In this document: positions 23,633 through 36,500 of the stretch, one piece after another
Layout: every line of letters begins with the position of its first letter
Numbering within the stretch: position 1 is the first letter of the stretch
Source of the DNA: Ciona intestinalis
Lineage: Eukaryota; Chordata; Ascidiacea; Phlebobranchia; Cionidae
Direction: 5' to 3'
Assembly: GCF_000224145.3 (NCBI RefSeq)
Contig: NC_020166.2
Span: 9,773,420-9,837,419 of the forward strand
Length of the DNA: 64,000 bases
Position numbers and translations under genes: made by a program
Notes under the pieces: model-generated
What the model saw: only the letters and a program-made list of their open reading frames with translations
Databases searched by the model: none
Told to the model about the DNA's origin: nothing

Positions 23633-24425
23633 TTCTTCATTTTAAAAATCAAAAATTTGTTTCAAAACTGCAGACCAGGAGATTTAAGACAAATGATGGG
23701 AAAAAATTGAGGTGAAACGATAATATTGATTTCTGGGTAATACAAAGATAAATCATAATTACAAAAGATATTTAAAACAGAAGGAAACATTGTCATTACA
23801 ACACATTTTAGGTAAAATTACTTTAGATTTTTGTAATTAAAAAGTTAATAATCAGACAGATCACTTATGTTGCTAGATTTAAACTAGTTCAAATTAATCT
23901 TGGTATTGATATCTAAAAAAAAGAGATGGTAATAGTTACCTCATTGGTGTCATATCTTGATGATGATCAATTATTTATCTTGGCATGGTGGTGCAACTCA
24001 GAGTTATAACATGGCTGTTACATTGCATAGCATATAAGTACCTGCTTACACCTTCTGCCAGCTTACAGTTTTCAGGGCTATGTTGTTGCGTATCTTGTCG
24101 TTTATTAATATTACAGCAACTGCTAGAAAAATTAATTCATGCTTAAATTTCCTGAAAAACAAAAGCATTTATCAGAAACAGAGTAATTATTGATTTCAAA
24201 TAAGATCGAATGTTTAAAACACTTTGGACAAAATGAAACAAAGAGATAACTGATTAAAGATAGTTGGTGTACTGACAGCTCAAAGCTACAAACTTGTTAC
24301 AAATAAAGAACGACAAAAGCAAGGTTGAGGGTTAAAGAATAGTTGTAAGTGGAAAGTGTTTAGGATATATTGGTGGGAACTTTGGGAATTGCTGGCTTAG
24401 AATTAAAATAAACCTAAAAAAATCA

Positions 24426-24431
24426 TTTAAT
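24426..24431 (-). promoter_or_regulatory. Candidate polyadenylation signal for the factor V/VIII-like gene
   Basis: ATTAAA on the minus strand, about 140 bp after the stop at 24571. A canonical AATAAA lies further on at 24101-24106. Confidence 0.35.
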
Positions 24432-24570
24432 TTACTACTGAAATACAAAAAATGTATAATGTTTATAACTGTTGCATGAATAAAAAAGGAACTGCAACAA
24501 ATTCACAATCAAGAAACAAAAAAATCAAGCGTTTTTCAATGCAAAAGACAAAAAAGTTGTTTTCCCAAAG

Positions 24571-27500
24571 TTACTCTGAATTCCTGCAATTGTCAGGGAA
24601 AGGGGTAGCATCTAACAAGTCCCTGCTTTCTGCATCAACACTGCAACCAAGGATTTCAAACCGAAGAGCAATCCTGCTTCTCCAGGATCGAGGTTGAATC
24701 CGGATAAATCTGGTTTGAACTGGATTTTGCAAGGTTTGAGTAACTGCTGTGTCTGGGTCAATGTTACCACGGAATACCTGCACAGATGTTTTCTTACACA
24801 GCAATATATAATACTTTATATAATCAACTAATTTGAATTTTAAAATATTATGTTTTATAACTTGATGTTCTTGGACACAATTGCTTCAACCCAGTGGTCC
24901 CTTATAGTCTGTCTAAATTGTTAACCATCAAAGGTACATACATGGTAACTTGTAAGTGGGCACAAGGTTTTGAAACAGAACATTTGTGTTATAACACCTG
25001 TCGTTATCTTTCTTTTCAAGAATAAATAAGTTACATTTATTTATTTATTTATTCATAGTGCTTGTTATTTTACCTTTAGAATTTGATCATATACCAACAT
25101 ATTAATAATAGTTTAAACAGATCTCTCTTCCAGATAAAAGTAAAACAATATTTACCTTTGCCCGATGTGAGACAGGATCTTCATAAACCTCCCACCTCAA
25201 ACCATCACTTGAATATTTTAACGCGAAACTTTTGACATAAAGTTTCCACCTTCCATATTTTGCCCCTTGAGTAATCACACCCGCAACTTTTATGATTCGT
25301 CCTATAATATAAACATATCATAAGTAGAAGCGAGATTATGTTTAAAACACTTCATGTCCGGTCACAAGTTACCATGTACTTATCTTTGTGGATTGTTTTT
25401 TATGTATGGCTGACAATTTGGACAACCCATTAGTGACCACTGGGTCGGAACAATCGTTAAGTATTTTGCCTAAGGACACATTTGCCCACAATGGTAGCAA
25501 CAACCAGCCTTGAACCCGAAAATGCCGCACCATATATAGTTTGCTAGATAAAAAAACACTATTAAAACACTATTAATAACAGCTGACTCACCAAAATCAA
25601 CTTGAATCCACTGCCTTCTATTAATACGACTTGGACTCCACGCTGGAGCTGCTGATAATACGTGATCTCGAGTTGCAGTGAATAAATCCAGTCTCCCTGA
25701 TTCACTCTAAACATACGCCATTATTGCATCACAAGCACAATAATTACTTTAGAGATTATGTGACCAGTAGCTGAGTGGATTGGCGCTTGCATTTCAAATT
25801 AAACATATTTTGTTCTCGGGCAAGACTCTCCAGCACAATAACGGCAACTCTGGTCATGGGGTAGCGGGGCAATTCTGGCTAATATCTCTCATTCCATAGT
25901 GTGCCACACTGTATGACCTTTACCACAAAAATAGAATGTACAACATAAAACACATCACATTTTACAACACATAAAATACATCACACAAGCTAGACTTTCA
26001 CACTTACATTAGGAGGCCTGTAGTTAAGTCTCCCAAATCTTGCTTCCCATAAAATCCTCCGTTTGTATAAATATTCAGATGATGCTGTGATGGAGGTGTC
26101 AGGGACTTCCCCCGACCCGATACCTTGTGGTTCCTCACACCGACCTTCAATGGAACAACCAAGAAGCTGGAAATGTTTTTATTCAATAATTAATATTTTA
26201 GCGGCTTATCTGGTATAAAAGGTTTCCTGCGCTTTGTCTGACATCCAGTAAGGTCATTATACCAGAAAAGCTGCAGTCGAGAAGCTGGGAATGTGGTTTT
26301 AATTTAACAAATATTCAAAATAAAAAACACAAGAAAAATGTAGAGAACTAATTTATAAATTATGTATAACAGCGTTGTATTTCATGAAAAAATGTATTGT
26401 CCAGGCATCCATGCAAAAGTTGAGTTAAGACACAAATAAGGAGATGTAGAATGTGCAAAACCATGTTTATACCTCCATCCTGACAGCTGGTTGGTTCTGC
26501 CATCTAATCGGTACCAACCGGATATATCTGGCTAGAAGTTGTGGTGAGAATGTACGAGTGACTGGAACATTGAAGAATAAGTTGCCTGCAATGGAGTTCG
26601 AAAAAGTAATGAAAAATATATGAAAAAATATATATAAAAAAAAAGAAAAAAGTATGAACATTAAAGAGTTAAGCATGATGTTCTTTTGTTCGTAAATTTT
26701 TGAAACGGTAAACAAAACCTACAATAAAAAAAACAGTAATTCTAATGACTTTTTCTTACCCTTAAATTCCATATCTACATTACTTCCCTGCCTGCTGTAA
26801 AAAGCCCATTCTCTGTTATTTACACTGTAGAGTATTTTAAACCTGGTGACGTATTTCCTTACATGGCCATCCATGGTGCCTTGAACTGTGATGCCAGTGA
26901 TGCGCATTGGTGAACCGAGATCTACCTGTGTAATTGTGGATATTGGTAAAATGCAAACACTGATAGATTTGGTTTATTTGACAGTGAGCATGAAGTGTAT
27001 GAATACACCATGTGTGTCTGGTGTATAAGAAAACACCCATGTTATACCTCGACAGTGAGCATGAGGTTTATGAATACACCATGTGCGCTGGTGTATAAGA
27101 AGACACCCATATTATAACATAACAGTGAGCATGAAGTGTATGAATACACCATGTGTGTCTGGTGTATAAGAAGACACCCATGTTATAACTTGACAGTGAG
27201 CATGAGGTGTATGAATCCACCATGTGCGTCTGATGTATAAGAAGACACCCATATTATAACTTAACAGTGAGCATGAAGTGTATGAATACACCATGTGTGT
27301 CTGGTGTATAAGAAGACACCCATGTTATAACTTGACAGTGAGCATGAGGTGTATGAATCCACCATGTGTGTCTGATGTATAAGAAGACACCCATATTATA
27401 ACTTGACAGTGAGCATGAGGTTTATGAATACACCATGTGTGTCTGGTGTATAAGAAGACACCCATGTTATAACTTGACAGTGAGCATGAAGTGTATGAAT

Positions 27501-30500
27501 ACACCATGTGTGTCTGGTGTATAAGAAGACACCCATGTTATAACTCAACAGTGAACATGAGTTATATAAATACTTAAAAATTAACCACCACAAAAGTAAA
27601 GCTGGCATGAGGTTTCTCACCTGGATCCAAGGTCTACGATCGGAGCGACTCGGCATCCAAGCATTAATATGACCGTGCGTGTTAAGTCGAGCGTAACGTG
27701 CTGACCACTTTCCCATTATGAACCCGAACGCAGCCTTTGTGATGTAAACAGAGGACGAAGTAATTTGGTGGTCAGCGATTAGACCCGATTCTAAACCCAG
27801 AGGTTTCCGGCATTCTAGAATGACAAAGTTCATTGTTTAATGACAATGGCGGGGTTTTTAGGCGCAAAACTTGGGGTGGTAGGGTGGGCGGACCAACCAG
27901 GAAGTTTCCAGCATTTTATTACTTAGTAAATTAGAAATAATCAGTCGATTTATTTGACAGTGCAGCATGTCTAACTATCCTTGCCTCCCTTGAATTTTAA
28001 AAAGTTTGGCGCATGTTACAATTCTTGTATCACAGAACCTAAATTTAAAATCCATTATTTTTTACATTTCCTACCTTTTGGTCTGACATGATAGATGCAA
28101 TACATCCCCATGACACTGGATTGTGAAGCAAAATCCTGGACCATCCAGGCACCAGGGTTGGTTGGTACCATGGTAACGGTGGTTGAAGCACCAGGAAGTA
28201 ATGGTCGGACAGAAACAGAACTTACAGTGCTGAGGTAATCTGGAATAAATCAGTCACATAACATAATATTTTTGATCTTTCAAACACTATTTGTTAATGG
28301 ACTTTAAACTGGTTGGCAGCAGTGAAAATTGAAGTTCTATTCTGTGTGAGTGAGGTCGTACAGCAGGGTATGCTATCATTGTGGGTGTATGTGTACTTGG
28401 GCAAGACACTAAACGGCAATTGCTTCAACACAGTGGTCACTAATGAGTTGTCCAAGTTATTAGTCACAAAGAAAAATAATTAAAAAATATTAACCCACAA
28501 TGTAACATACTTGATAACTCCCAAGCTGGCACGAGGAAACAGAACACCACTGTTATAACGACTGCCGTTTTCCGGCCATGTGAGGATAAAGTAAGTTACT
28601 TTTATTTATTTACATTTATAACAAACCCACCTGACAACAGTGATGCACTATTCATATACGTCAACACAGAGTTCCCCTCAAAGTTGATTGAGTGTGGTTG
28701 GCTATCCATGTTGATCACGTGCCATGCTATTCGTTCACCTGGTTCTGTTTCCAAGGTAACCAGACCACCATGCGTTAAACCATTGATTGTGTGAAAAATC
28801 TGAAGCGAGATTAAATAATATATAATAACTATAGAGCATTGCCACCATTGTGGGTGTGTTTGTACTTAAAATTTACAACAATTTCTCCAGTTCAATTACG
28901 ATTAATGGGCTGTTTAAACTGGCAGCCATACAAAAAAAATAAAAAAGCAACATAAAAATTACACAGATGTGGTAACTTGTAAGCAGGCACAAAGTGTATC
29001 AGGCAGTACACCCGTGTTATAAAGAACATCTTTCTACGCCATGCAAAAATAAGTAAGTTACATATGTGGTAACTCGTAAGAGGCCATGAGGTGTACGAAA
29101 CATAACACCGGTGTTATACCGACTGCCGTTGCTCACCACACGAGGATAAATAAGTTACATCATTCATTTTTATTTCTTACATTGCTTCCATTTAGATTCC
29201 ACTGGTTGAGATAATGTTGGTTCTCGGATGCATACCAACTCTGATTTTCATCAAATTCTGTAAAAAGAATCAAAAGATCATAAAACAACAAGAGGTAAAG
29301 AAATAATTTTTTATGCAAACATAATAATTTGGGGGGAAATGGGCTAATTCCGGTTTAAATTGCTGCCACGCTGCAAGACCTCACCCACATAGAATAGAAA
29401 CATAATAAAAATAAATAGAAAAAATGTTGACCATTTCTAATGGGCTGACAAACAAAAATAACAAGGCACAAAATGACCAAAGAACTTACGATTGATTTCT
29501 TATTTACCTTTGAAAAGTAAATAGAATTCTCGATCAATATCGTATCTGATGTTGTGTGTTCTCAATACTCCTTGGTTGCAAAGCAGTAAAGGGCCTGTAA
29601 CACATAACATAATATTTATTTTTTTATCTCTTTGGATATAGTGGCGAAGATCAAGCTAATTAATACAACAAGGGGAAGGGAATTAGCAACAAAAATAACA
29701 GTTGTTAAGCATACGCTGCAGGTAAAAACTACTTGAATAAAATTATCGGATAAAGTGGCAACCATCGATAAGTCACTCAAGCCATAACCAAAATTAATGC
29801 TATTTGGTTATTTGACTATAGAAATGGGAGACATGATATTTCACTAACCCACCCACCTACCTACCTACTAATCCAGAATGAACATCCCGTGTCGCGTCAG
29901 CATTTGAATAATAATATGAAACAGCGCACTCCGATGGATTCAGCGAGCTGTCATAATCAGCCACCGGAGGGACCTTCCAAGTATAAGTCTGAGTCCGTCC
30001 CGTAAAAACTGATCCCCGGTTAACGAATATGGGATCTCTATGGCGGAAATCTGTCTGGATTCCGTCACCTTCTAAAACCCAATCACCTGCAAGGAAATTT
30101 AACAATATTTTTTACAACATACATAGAAACAATATTTTTTATTTATCTCTCGGAATAAGGTAGTGAGAATCAATTTAATTGAAACACAATAAAAAAGAAA
30201 AGTAACAAATTGGGTAAAAACAAAACTAGTAATAACTACTTGAAAAAATGTGTCAAATAAAAAAGACTCTGCTTAAATCCCAGACATACATTGTCATAGA
30301 ACCCTACCCATATAAAAGAAATGGATGTAACTTATTTTTCCTTGCATGGCGGACAACAGTCATATAATAAGGGTGTTTTGTTTCATACACCTCTTGTCAA
30401 CTTACGAGTCACCACATATGTTACTTTAAAGATGATTATTTTGGGGTTTTAGAACTTAACTCAATATAACTTTACCATTATCTTCAACAGAATGCATCAG

Positions 30501-33500
30501 TTTAACCGGGTGTATGGAATAAGGTCGACATGCTTGATTATGAAACACAACTTTAATGATATCTCCATATTCAGCTTTAATCACAGGCCCCAATATTCCA
30601 TTGTATGGAACACGCGGTTTGCGGTGAGTGAATGTAGCATCTGTGAACTCCTCATATAAAACCTGGAATAATAATAATATAATAACTTTTACTTGTCCCC
30701 ACGATTACGATGACAAAAATTAAAAAATTAGTTAAAATAAAACGACACATAGCGATGAAAATGACAATTGGTTAAATGACCTTTTTGGGTAAAAATATAT
30801 ATAAATTAGGCAGAAAAAAACGTGGTGCTATAACCAAATATATAAATGAATGCAGCTTACTTTATCCTCGCATGGCCGGAAAACGACAGTCAATATAACA
30901 CAGGTGTTCATACACCTCGTGCCAGCTTACGAGTTACCCTGTACGTTACTTTGTGGGTAATTTTTATTATGTATGGCTAATAACTTGGGCAACCCATGAG
31001 TGACCACAGGGTTGGAGCAATTGCCATTAAGAATCTTGCCCAAGGACACATACGCTCACAATGGTAGCAGCGACAATATAGCCATTTTTTCACTACCCAC
31101 CTTTTTGTACACAGTATTGTTTCCTCGCATTTGACCACCTTGGTTTTCACTTCCAACATATTCCCAAGTCTGTTCAATGGCAGCAATGAAATACCATCTT
31201 ACTGTGGCATCTGTATAAATAATAAGGTGCTTAATAATAGAAATTATAGATGTGTAGTTAGTTAATACGAACGGTTAAAGCAGTTAAAAGCTTTAATGAA
31301 TGGATGTAACTTGTTTTATCCTCGTGCGGGCAATGGCATTATAACACAGGTATTCTGTTTGTATATAATATGATAAAACAAGTTGGTATAAAAAGGGGTT
31401 TTTAAGGTATAGTTCATACATATAGCTAAAAGTAGATTAAAGTAGTATGAATGAACAAATGCCTGAATGTTAACTTAGTTACCCTGGCATGGGGTAGAGG
31501 CAACGACAGTTGTTATAAAACGAGTAATCTATTTGTAGATATTATGATAGAGCAAGGTGTCTATCAAAAGATACTGTCGAGTTAAAGTTCATACTTTTAG
31601 TTAGAAGAGGTAGAAACATAACAGCCTGCTAATATATCACAACACGTGAATTTACCATCGTGAATATTTGTAGAAGTGTGATCAGTGTTTGTTGTATTTC
31701 CTTCAACTTTAAAATAAGCTAAAATACCGTTTTCAAATAGTTTCAAGTTGTCTGTTGATATTTTCCATTTTCCTGATAAAGTATTTTATATTTTAAACTG
31801 TGCTTTCATATATGATGTAAAAACAGTTTAATGTATATGTATAAAAATAATTATCACAAAGTAACATACATGGTAAACCGTAAACTGGCACGAGGTGTAT
31901 GAAACAGATCATACAGTGGGGTGGGGGAAGATGGGACACCTTATCATTCTGTTTTCTCGAACCATTTAGTAGCAAAGAAAGAACATTTAAAGAATTATAA
32001 AACCGTATCCTTACCGCTCCCATAGACCGTTGTTAATGTTAATTGTTTAAAACACGATCAGAATATTTGGATTAAGCTGGCAAGAGGTGTTTGAAACACC
32101 TGTGGTATAACGACTGTTGTTTTCTGACATGGGACGGTAAAGCAAGTTACATTTATTTACATTTATGCACATAATGTGTTGGTTTTTTAATAGTAATCCC
32201 AACCTGGTACAGCAGGTTTGAAATAAAATGTTTTCCCGCTGAGTGGAACGATCTCTATGTTTCCGATGCCAGAATGACCACTAGAGGAATCAAGAGCTGA
32301 TATCTCGCTGAAGAAAGTCTGAGAAAAAAAGAACAAGGTTTTGTAACTTTGTTGTTGTCCTCTTTAAGGTCTTATGTATAAGCACTGCAGAATTCTAGTA
32401 GCCATCTCCTTATACACAAGACAAACATGGTGTATTTAAACACCTCATGCAAGCTGTTAAGTTATAACTTGGATATACAACAGAAGCACTTTGTATATTC
32501 ATACATCTTATGCTCACTGGTCAGTTACAACATGGTTTCATTTACACAAGATCTACTTTACACAGACACCTATGCTGAGTTACGCCATCTTTACAAATAT
32601 ACTACAGTGTAGTAATCATTTAAAAGTAATTTACTTAACAAAAGTATAACCAATATACCTACTTGATTACCAATCCTAATATTATGAACATCATGTTCAG
32701 ATCCCGTGCACATCACATGAAGACTCACGTGATCATTAATATGAGCATTCACGTGCATGAGGTTTCCATAACCAAACCCATTAACACCTGCGATAACATT
32801 TTATTGATGCAAAGTTTTTACTGATACAAACATTAACAGATTACACTTAGTTTTGTATGTCTGTTAAAAAATATATAAATGTAGCTATTTATATAACCTT
32901 GTGTGGTGGGAAACTACAACTTTTATAAGACAGATGTTTGGGTTCACACATCTTGCGTGCCTATACGTTGCTAAGTATGCAATCATCAGTGATCACTGGA
33001 TTTCCATATTTTCATTCAATTAACAAATTAAGTGTCTTTCTCAAGGGCGCACATGCCAACAACAGTATCAGCATTCAGCCTTAACTCTAGTTATCTAAGC
33101 ATACAATTTGAGTTCTATAACCTATTCTCCCTAGTTGTGCTACCATTACAGTATAAATCATAACTGTACTCTTTGTTTGTAGCAAGAACTGACAAACCCT
33201 GGTCTAAATCCCACGTCACATGGCATGCCTTGTCATAAGACCCACATAGAACAGAACCTATCTTTATAGTTAAAACATTTACCATCTTGCCTTATGACGT
33301 AATAATTAATAAACAACTTACTTGACATTAGGTTTGACTGATAGAAGGTAGGTGATTGTTTCAATTTAACCATGGAACCAATTGTTGTTGCTGATATTGT
33401 TTCGTTGATAAACCAATTCAAGTTTTCATTGATTGTTGAAAAGTGGAGAAATATTTCTTTGTCCACGTTTCTCTGGGTAAGTAGGAGTTTGGTTAGGAAA

Positions 33501-36500
33501 TGGAGGCTTTAAACACCTCTTGTACATTGTTCAGTCATAATATGGGTGTCTTGTTATAAACCAGACTCATATGGTGTATTCATAAACCTCATGCTCACTG
33601 TCAAGGTATAACATAGGTGTCTTCTTATACACCAGACACACATGGTGTATTCATACACCTCATGCTCACTGTCAAGTTATAACATGGGTGTATTCTTATA
33701 CACCAGACACGCATAGTGTACTAATACACATAATGCCACTGGCAAATAATATAATACTAGTTACTTTTTAATTATACACACAAATACATGCATTCAGTCA
33801 AAACACAACCCACCTGTTCACCATTTTCACCCAGTGAGCCAGACCTGCATATTAGGAAAGGCCCAACCAACCCAGTGGAAATGTCTCTTATAGGGTAAAC
33901 ATTTGAATAATACATTCGTGTCAAACATTGAATGTTATCCAGTGTTGGGATATTATCTTGAGTTATCATCCATTGGTAAATTGTTATGTTGCCATCGGGT
34001 GAGACTCCAAGAAGGTCTGAATATTAAATGTTTAAATAAACTTAAACTGTTGCCAACAAAAAGTAATAGCTAAAAAATCACCAGTAGAGTTGAATCTGTT
34101 GTAAATTGTAAGTGAGTGAAGGTGTATGAAACAGAACACCCATTTTATAACAAGGACAAATAAGTTGTGTCGTAGGTATTGTTATAGAATAATAATAATT
34201 GGAAAGATCAATTTGGATTCTTCATAGAAAAATAAAAAATCTATAAACACATAATTTTTTACTGTAAAAATAATTAGGGAGCTAAAAAGCATCTTCTTCT
34301 TACTTGTTCTGTTAAAAGGGAATCCATCAAGATGAAGATTGAAGTTCCTGGATGCAGAGTTCTTGAATACAATCCTCAGCACTTCCCCAATCTCAACTCT
34401 GATCACTGGACCTAATGCTCCATGATGAGAATTGGATGCTGGCTTCTTTGTGATGAAGTTGTCGTCTGTGTATTCCACATAATGAGCCTGAACAGTATGT
34501 ATTCATCTTATTAGTTATGCTTTCTTATTTCTCCTAAAAACAGGAATAATCACCCACAAAGCAACACACGCAGTAACTCGTAAGCTAACACTAGGTGTGT
34601 GAAACAGAACACCCGTGTTATAACACTGTAGTTTTACTGCCACACGAGGATAAAGGAAGTTACATTCATCATACCTTCATGTATATTGATCCAACTCTAT
34701 GTCTTCCATCATCATAATATGCGTAAGATGTTTCACCTCGTAACTTAAGTTTCTTCCCAGTAAACAAATCATATGAAGTTGGTGAATAATTCCATAAATC
34801 TTCTTCTGCTGCAATGAAATAACTTCGGACCTAAAAAAGTCAATAAAAGAAAATAACAAAGACTGTTATCAAATGTGCTGTGTCTACTAGTCCGATGATT
34901 CTTAAACTTTTAGGCTCCTCACAATTTTAGTCTGAATCTATTTGCAGCACCTTAAAGTTTGAAAGTCACAGTTTTCAAAAACACCCACCATTTTTTTTCT
35001 TTTCATAAATAATGATAATAAGTAAAGTCACAAGAGAGTGTCACAATATTTAAAAAACTTTTTTTCATAAAATTTGAAAGTACAAACAAAATGTTCTAAA
35101 ATAACAATATAAAAAATTATTTTATACATACTTGGGGTTGAGCATCATGATCTGAATCCTGATCATGTGAATGCTGATGCTCGTGCTCATGTGATGATTC
35201 TTCATCATCTTCATGATACAATCCATGAGGTTGATCATAAGGATCATATGAAGAACTCCATCTGCCATAGTTAAGCCTTCTTCTTCCGAAATCTCGTGAA
35301 ACGTCTTGTTGCCGCTGGTTCCCATGATCTCTGTCACGTGATTTCTTCTTCTTTGGATGAAATCGTGAAACGTGACGCTTTTTGCGATGGTGGTCATCAC
35401 GAAAGGAGCAATCCTGAAAATCACGAACATGAATCGTGATACTGTTACAAATGATACTTTTCCATATTCTTTTTATTTTATCCTAAACTTTTATTAATTG
35501 GTCAGTCACACCATAAGATACAGTTAACTTTGTGGCTATATGCTAGGTGTTGGGATAATGAACCAGTTTAAGGCCCTCCTTTGCATGCATCGCTATTTCA
35601 AAAAAATCTGTAAAAATATCAACTTGGAATTTTGGGGTCTTGCCTATCCATTTAAACAGATAATTGACATTCTTTATTTATGTAAAAATGTCCCAATTTC
35701 AAAATCTAAACATTACTTACATAGATATCTATGTTGGCTACCATTCCATTCATGTAATGTTCATTAGCAAAGCTGTAGAAACTAAAACGACCTGAATATC
35801 TTGATGGGGGGTTATTTCAATAACTTCAGTTGATCCCGTAAATAGACTCACGACATTGGTCACGTGAAAAGATCTCATTTGGATCACGTGATTTTCAAAT
35901 GTGATGGAAAAAGATGTGGATTTAGCGGAGAGACCTGAAAGTACAAAGGGTGTATTGTTTACAATAAAGTAACATATTTATATTATAACTCAATAGTGGC
36001 TGTGAATCCACTATGGATAGTGTGTAGGTTGATTGCAATAATAAACCTTTGTAGCAGGTATAATGGCTATAGGGAATCACTCGTGTTATAACTTCAGTCC
36101 GATGTATAAGGAGGCACCTATTTTATAACAAATTTGTAATGTGTTTAATAATCTATGTTATAAATCGGCAGCAGATATGAGGCCTGGATCCTCCATGTTT
36201 GCCTAATGCCTATAGTGTGCAAAAGAATAGTAGTGTAATAACTTGTCAACGGGCAGAGAGACAGACAAGTTATAGTTTAACAGCGGCGGTGGGACTTGAA
36301 CCTGGAAGCCTCCAGTTACGGGTCTATCAAAGCAAGAAATAAAAGTTTTGGTTGTAACTAAACCAACCTATTAAAAACAATGTTGTAGATTCTCCAGAAC
36401 AAGTTGATAAAGCTGGAAATGTCTTGAAACTGAACCCATTGATGGTGTAATGAAGGGAAGACACCTGTGAAGTGAATGACAAATGAATGTAACTGATGAC

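Larger units (their letters stand above)
23481..24570. other. Convergent 3' region of Dmbx and the factor V/VIII-like gene
   Basis: Contains the two 3' UTRs, facing each other. Apart from the polyadenylation candidates listed separately and a vague SINE-tail-like patch near 24000-24060, no recognisable feature is visible. The sequence is AT-rich and unique. Confidence 0.6.
24571..27814 (-). other. C1 and C2 (F5/8-type, discoidin) domains of the factor V/VIII-like protein
   Basis: C1 starts CRKPLGLESGLIADHQITSS (exon 27621-27814) and closes at LLGCSIEG. C2 starts CEEPQGIGSGEVPDTSITAS and ends ILGCSVDAE. In vertebrate factors V and VIII these domains bind phosphatidylserine membranes through exposed hydrophobic spikes. 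The C1 'INAW' and both 'WIQVD' motifs are kept. A 20-residue tail beyond the last Cys, with one extra Cys (PDNCRNSE), is unusual. Confidence 0.88.
28075..31210 (-). other. A3 domain of the factor V/VIII-like protein
   Basis: From YFIAAIEQTWEYVG to MGMYCIYHVRPKG. GPVIKAEYGDIVKVVFHNQA matches the GPxIxAEVGDxxxVxFxN core. Where ceruloplasmin-type oxidases have HCHxxxH the protein reads WMVQDFASQSS, so the trinuclear copper site is absent. SIHPVKL keeps one of the two first-strand histidines. Confidence 0.85.
31656..34830 (-). other. A2 domain of the factor V/VIII-like protein
   Basis: From VRSYFIAAEEDLWNY to the short acidic end TSTNIHDG, which joins directly to A3; there is no room for a B domain. 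The core GPVIRVEIGEVLRIVFKNSA is well kept. The type-1 copper Cys region reads GKWKISTDNLK, without Cys. A possible heparin- or metal-binding HVNAHINDHVSLHV stretch lies in exon 32663-32787. Confidence 0.85.
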
